Positions 12,929 to 15,784 of a stretch of DNA of 15,784 nt are shown piece by piece. Within the stretch, counting starts at the first letter, position 1; every line of letters begins with the position of its first letter. Source of the stretch: CAZUZS01 sp964624795 (lineage in GTDB: Bacteria; Calditrichota; Calditrichia; RBG-13-44-9); NCBI GenBank assembly GCA_964624795.1, contig CAZUZS010000088.1:1-15784 (forward strand), given 5' to 3'. The notes under the pieces were generated by a model. That model saw nothing but the letters and a program-made list of their open reading frames with translations. It was not told where the DNA came from and did not search any database. The translations under genes were made by a program, and so were the position numbers.

Positions 12929-15147
12929 TTTCCGGAATTTTAGCAATCTCAATTGCCTTTGTCGCCTCCACCGTGGCAACGGCGGCATATTGGCTTTATT
13001 ATAAAGAAAACGACGAACGCTTTTACAACCTGGCGAATCGCGGATTTGCCATCATGGGCGTAGGCGTCATATTCTCAGTGGTGCTTCTCTATTTCAATAT
13101 TTTTACGCACAATTTCCAACTGGATTATGTGTACAGTTACACATCCACAAAATTATCGACTTACTACCTGATTTCCACTTTTTGGGCCGGGCAGCAGGGC
13201 ACCTTTCTATTGTGGCTGATGTATGCGACTGTTTTTGGAATTATTCTGATACGCACAGTGGCGAAAAAGCAGCCCATGGTAATGTTCTTTCTCATGCTGG
13301 TGCAGTCTTTTCTGTTATTGATTTTGTTGAAGAAAAGCCCGTTTTCCATGATCTGGAATGTGCACCCGGACGCCGCGGTGGGAATGATGCCGGCCGATGG
13401 AAGAGGTTTGAATCCGCTGCTGCAAAACCCGTGGATGATTATCCACCCGCCCATCATGTTTGTGGGATACAGCTCGACTGTCGTGGCATTCTCCCTGGCG
13501 CTCAGCGCTATGGTCACCCGCAATTTCCAGGGCTGGATCAAAACCGCCCGACCGTGGGTGCTGTTTACTACACTGACCCTCGGAACCGGCGTCATAATGG
13601 GCGGCTACTGGTCGTATGTAACGCTGGGCTGGGGCGGCTACTGGGCATGGGATCCGGTGGAAAACGCCTCTTTCGTTCCGTGGCTTTTCACGGCGGTTTT
13701 GTTGCACGGGCTGGTAATTCAGGACAGGCAGAAGGGTTTGGTGAAAACCAATCTTTTCCTGGCCGGCCTGGCATTCATTTCCGTTTTGTGGGGGTCGTTC
13801 CTGACCCGCTCCGGCGTGCTGGCCGATTTTTCGGTGCACTCCTTCGCTGAATCGGATCTGAATTTGTACCTCATTGCCCTGGTCACATTTTTCTCCGGAA
13901 TTTTCATCTACCAGTATTTCAAATCCGTCAAATTGATCGACAGTCCCAGGTTTGCAGAGGGCATCTTCAGCCGGGAATCTTTCATGCTGATTGGCATGAT
14001 GTCCATCCTGTTTACAGGCATAACAGTATTTATTGGGACTTCCGCTCCAATCTACACCGGCCTGTTTGGAAAACCATCGAATGTTTCCCAGAACTTCTAT
14101 AACACCATCAGCATACCGGTTGCCTTTTTTATGTTGCTTTCCATGGCAATTGCACCGCTATTGGCCTGGAAAATATCGGATTTCAGGAAAAAGGGCACCA
14201 TTGGTTTGAGTGCCGCGGCTGCACTGCTGGTTACAGCGGTCAGTGTCGCGCTGGGTCTCACCAAACCGGTGTCTATTGTTCTGGTGTTTTTATCGATTTT
14301 TGCAATTGTGATCAATTCTAAAGTGTCCTTTCAATTTCTGAAGAAGATTCCGACCAAGAGCGGCGCTTACCTGTCGCATGTTGGGATTGCGCTGATGGTA
14401 ATCGGCATTATCACTTCATCTATGTATTCCACCAGCGAAAAAGTGACCTTGCCGGAGGGACAGTTTACCAAAACGCAGTTTGGTTATGATATTCAATTTG
14501 TTAATTTCGTGAACAACCCCGACGGAAAGGAGAGAGCCAAGCTTCTTGTGAAAAAGGAGGACGGAGGCGAGAATTACGTAGCGCTTCCGCAGTTCTATTT
14601 TAGCGATTACACACAAAGCTATATGGTCTCGCCCCATGTAAAAGTAGGAATGGCGAAAGACATTTATATTTCGCCCATTTCGTTTATTCCGGGGGAAAAA
14701 TCCGACAACCAACAGGTGGAATTGACCAGGAATAGCACACAGACGGTCGGCGATATCAAGGTGACATTCAATAAATTTGACGTCAGCAACCACATGGAAA
14801 ATGCGCCTACCTCGGTGAAAGCCGATCTGACGATTGCGGTTCAGGAGAATAGCAACTGGAAGGATTACTCAATCGCACCCGCCATGTGGATGGAAAATGG
14901 AAAATTGGAGTCGGATGAAGCGGCGGTCCCAAACACCGGCTACAAGATTCGTATCGAATCGCTCGATGCCAGTCAGGGAATGGTCAGGCTGGCGGTGATG
15001 AAGCCTTCGACCGACCAGCCAGCCGGACCAAATGTGCTGGCGGTGGAAGTGAGCGAGAAGCCGTTAATCAGTATTCTGTGGTTTGGCGCACTGGTCTTCA
15101 TTGGTGGTGTGGGATTGACGTTAGCTGATCGTTTCAGAAAGGCGTAG
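12925..15147 (+). CDS. ccmF: Cytochrome c heme lyase subunit CcmF
   Basis: CcmF joins heme from CcmE to CxxCH motifs of apocytochromes. The 740 residues include the WWD domain LGWGGYWAWDPVENASFVPW (234-253) and the four histidines expected from E. coli: His174 in IIHPPIMF, His261 in LLHGL, His305 in DFSVHSFAESD, and His485 in YLSHVGIAL. Many hydrophobic helices precede a periplasmic domain of about 205 residues (505-712) and a last helix (ISILWFGALVFIGGVGLTL). This is longer than the E. coli protein of about 650 residues, mostly in the periplasmic domain. The ATG at 12925 overlaps the ccmE stop (ATGA), with GAAGGAG upstream. No ccmG or ccmH follows; a terminator lies 108 bases downstream. Confidence 0.95.
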   Translation: MISGILAISIAFVASTVATAAYWLYYKENDERFYNLANRGFAIMGVGVIFSVVLLYFNIFTHNFQLDYVYSYTSTKLSTYYLISTFWAGQQGTFLLWLMYATVFGIILIRTVAKKQPMVMFFLMLVQSFLLLILLKKSPFSMIWNVHPDAAVGMMPADGRGLNPLLQNPWMIIHPPIMFVGYSSTVVAFSLALSAMVTRNFQGWIKTARPWVLFTTLTLGTGVIMGGYWSYVTLGWGGYWAWDPVENASFVPWLFTAVLLHGLVIQDRQKGLVKTNLFLAGLAFISVLWGSFLTRSGVLADFSVHSFAESDLNLYLIALVTFFSGIFIYQYFKSVKLIDSPRFAEGIFSRESFMLIGMMSILFTGITVFIGTSAPIYTGLFGKPSNVSQNFYNTISIPVAFFMLLSMAIAPLLAWKISDFRKKGTIGLSAAAALLVTAVSVALGLTKPVSIVLVFLSIFAIVINSKVSFQFLKKIPTKSGAYLSHVGIALMVIGIITSSMYSTSEKVTLPEGQFTKTQFGYDIQFVNFVNNPDGKERAKLLVKKEDGGENYVALPQFYFSDYTQSYMVSPHVKVGMAKDIYISPISFIPGEKSDNQQVELTRNSTQTVGDIKVTFNKFDVSNHMENAPTSVKADLTIAVQENSNWKDYSIAPAMWMENGKLESDEAAVPNTGYKIRIESLDASQGMVRLAVMKPSTDQPAGPNVLAVEVSEKPLISILWFGALVFIGGVGLTLADRFRKA

Positions 15148-15255
15148 CAAACGATTGAATTGAAACATTTATCGCGCAGTTTAGCGGCTGCGATTTGCAG
15201 TAAATTAATGTGCAGTAACGAAAATTATACAAATTTTGATTTTGAAATTTTGAGG

Positions 15256-15278
15256 GGGCTGCCGTGCAGCCCTTTTTT
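15256..15278 (+). terminator. Rho-independent terminator of the ccm operon
   Basis: A perfect seven-base stem GGGCTGC (15256-15262) / GCAGCCC (15266-15272) with a CGT loop is followed by six T residues (15273-15278). It closes the ccm operon and precedes the lipoprotein gene. Confidence 0.88.
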
Positions 15279-15329
15279 ATGGAGCGAACTCTGTTGCCCG
15301 TGAGAACCAATTAATGGAAGCAAGTTAGT

Positions 15330-15784
15330 ATGTCGAAACCCATAATTATCGTCGCTATATTTTTAATATTCTTATCTTCGTGCTCGAAGCAAACCTCAGA
15401 CACTTCACCGGCTCTGGCAATGGTTGGCAGCGAAAAGATTACCTTCAATGACCTGGAAGAGAGCCTGTGGCTGGACCCGCAATATATGATTCGCACGCCG
15501 GTCAGCAAAGCCAGGAAAAGCCAGTTGAATCACCTGATCCAGAATCGCTATTACTATTTTGCTGCCAAAGCGCTGAAGATGGACCGTGCGCCGGAAAACA
15601 AACCAAAAATCAAATATATCGAAGACCAGGAAACGCTGAAGGCATATATTGAGGAAAAATTTCTGGATAAAATTAAGATTGATGACCGCGAGCTGATCAG
15701 GGGTACTGCGAAGATGAGCAAGCGAATCAAGGTGGAACATATGTATGCCGCCACTCGGGAGGAGGCGGAAAAGTTGAGAGATCA
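15330..15784 (+). CDS. SurA/PpiC-like peptidyl-prolyl isomerase lipoprotein (5' part only)
   Basis: The gene runs off the window after 151 codons. It starts with a lipoprotein signal: hydrophobic IIIVAIFLIFLSSC with the lipobox LSSC, lipidated Cys18. Then follows MVGSEKITFNDLEE, the usual opening of SurA/PrsA N-terminal chaperone domains (normally VNGxxIT), a helical region with RKSQLNHLIQNRYYYFAAKA, and at the window edge IKVEHMYAATREEAEKL, which resembles the start of a parvulin domain (VRARHILVxTEEEAxxL). Such proteins fold secreted and outer-membrane proteins in the periplasm. The catalytic domain itself is outside the window. The Shine-Dalgarno is weak; the ATG is chosen because the signal peptide starts there. 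The upstream terminator suggests its own promoter. Confidence 0.8.
   Translation, partial: MSKPIIIVAIFLIFLSSCSKQTSDTSPALAMVGSEKITFNDLEESLWLDPQYMIRTPVSKARKSQLNHLIQNRYYYFAAKALKMDRAPENKPKIKYIEDQETLKAYIEEKFLDKIKIDDRELIRGTAKMSKRIKVEHMYAATREEAEKLRD

Overview
This window looks like chromosomal DNA of a Gram-negative bacterium that makes lipid A (lpxB) and matures c-type cytochromes with the Ccm (System I) machinery. The order rplM-rpsI-rpsB-tsf-pyrH-frr, the short EF-Ts and the sigma70-like promoter in front of rplM (not the Bacteroidota TAnnTTTG type) would fit a lineage in or near the FCB group, for example Calditrichota or KSB1-like. This placement is inference; there is no rRNA here to settle it.

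Left part (1-4444), mostly minus strand and accessory in character: a hicB antitoxin gene followed by a hicA toxin gene broken by two in-frame TAG codons; a divergent prephenate dehydratase (pheA-like); a secreted alpha/beta-hydrolase esterase; a roughly 1.1 kb AT-richer stretch with three very small coding-like frames and a possible decayed nucleotidyltransferase fragment; and a class I SAM-dependent methyltransferase. A divergent intergenic region with repeated ATGAACAAT motifs separates this from the next block.

Core block (4620-9540), plus strand: a good promoter, rplM-rpsI, an intrinsic terminator, a strong hairpin leader, then rpsB-tsf-pyrH-frr (ribosomal protein S2, EF-Ts, UMP kinase, ribosome recycling factor), a second intrinsic terminator, and lpxB. 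These genes supply translation, pyrimidine nucleotides and outer-membrane lipid A. A small HTH-like protein gene lies convergent to lpxB.

An intergenic region of about 530 bp (9865-10398) holds a possible MITE-like inverted-repeat element and a TTTCACGT microrepeat tract. It leads into the cytochrome c maturation operon ccmA-ccmB-ccmC-ccmD-ccmE-ccmF (10399-15147), which is tightly packed and ends at a clear terminator. CcmE carries Cys-x-x-x-Tyr instead of the usual His-x-x-x-Tyr heme-attachment motif, and no ccmG or ccmH follows in the window: the variant System I type. The window closes in the first 151 codons of a SurA/PpiC-like lipoprotein.

I did not find a clearly new multi-gene system. 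The most interesting items are the variant Ccm operon, the twice-interrupted hicA, the unexplained small-ORF cluster at 2620-3261, and the structured rpsB leader.
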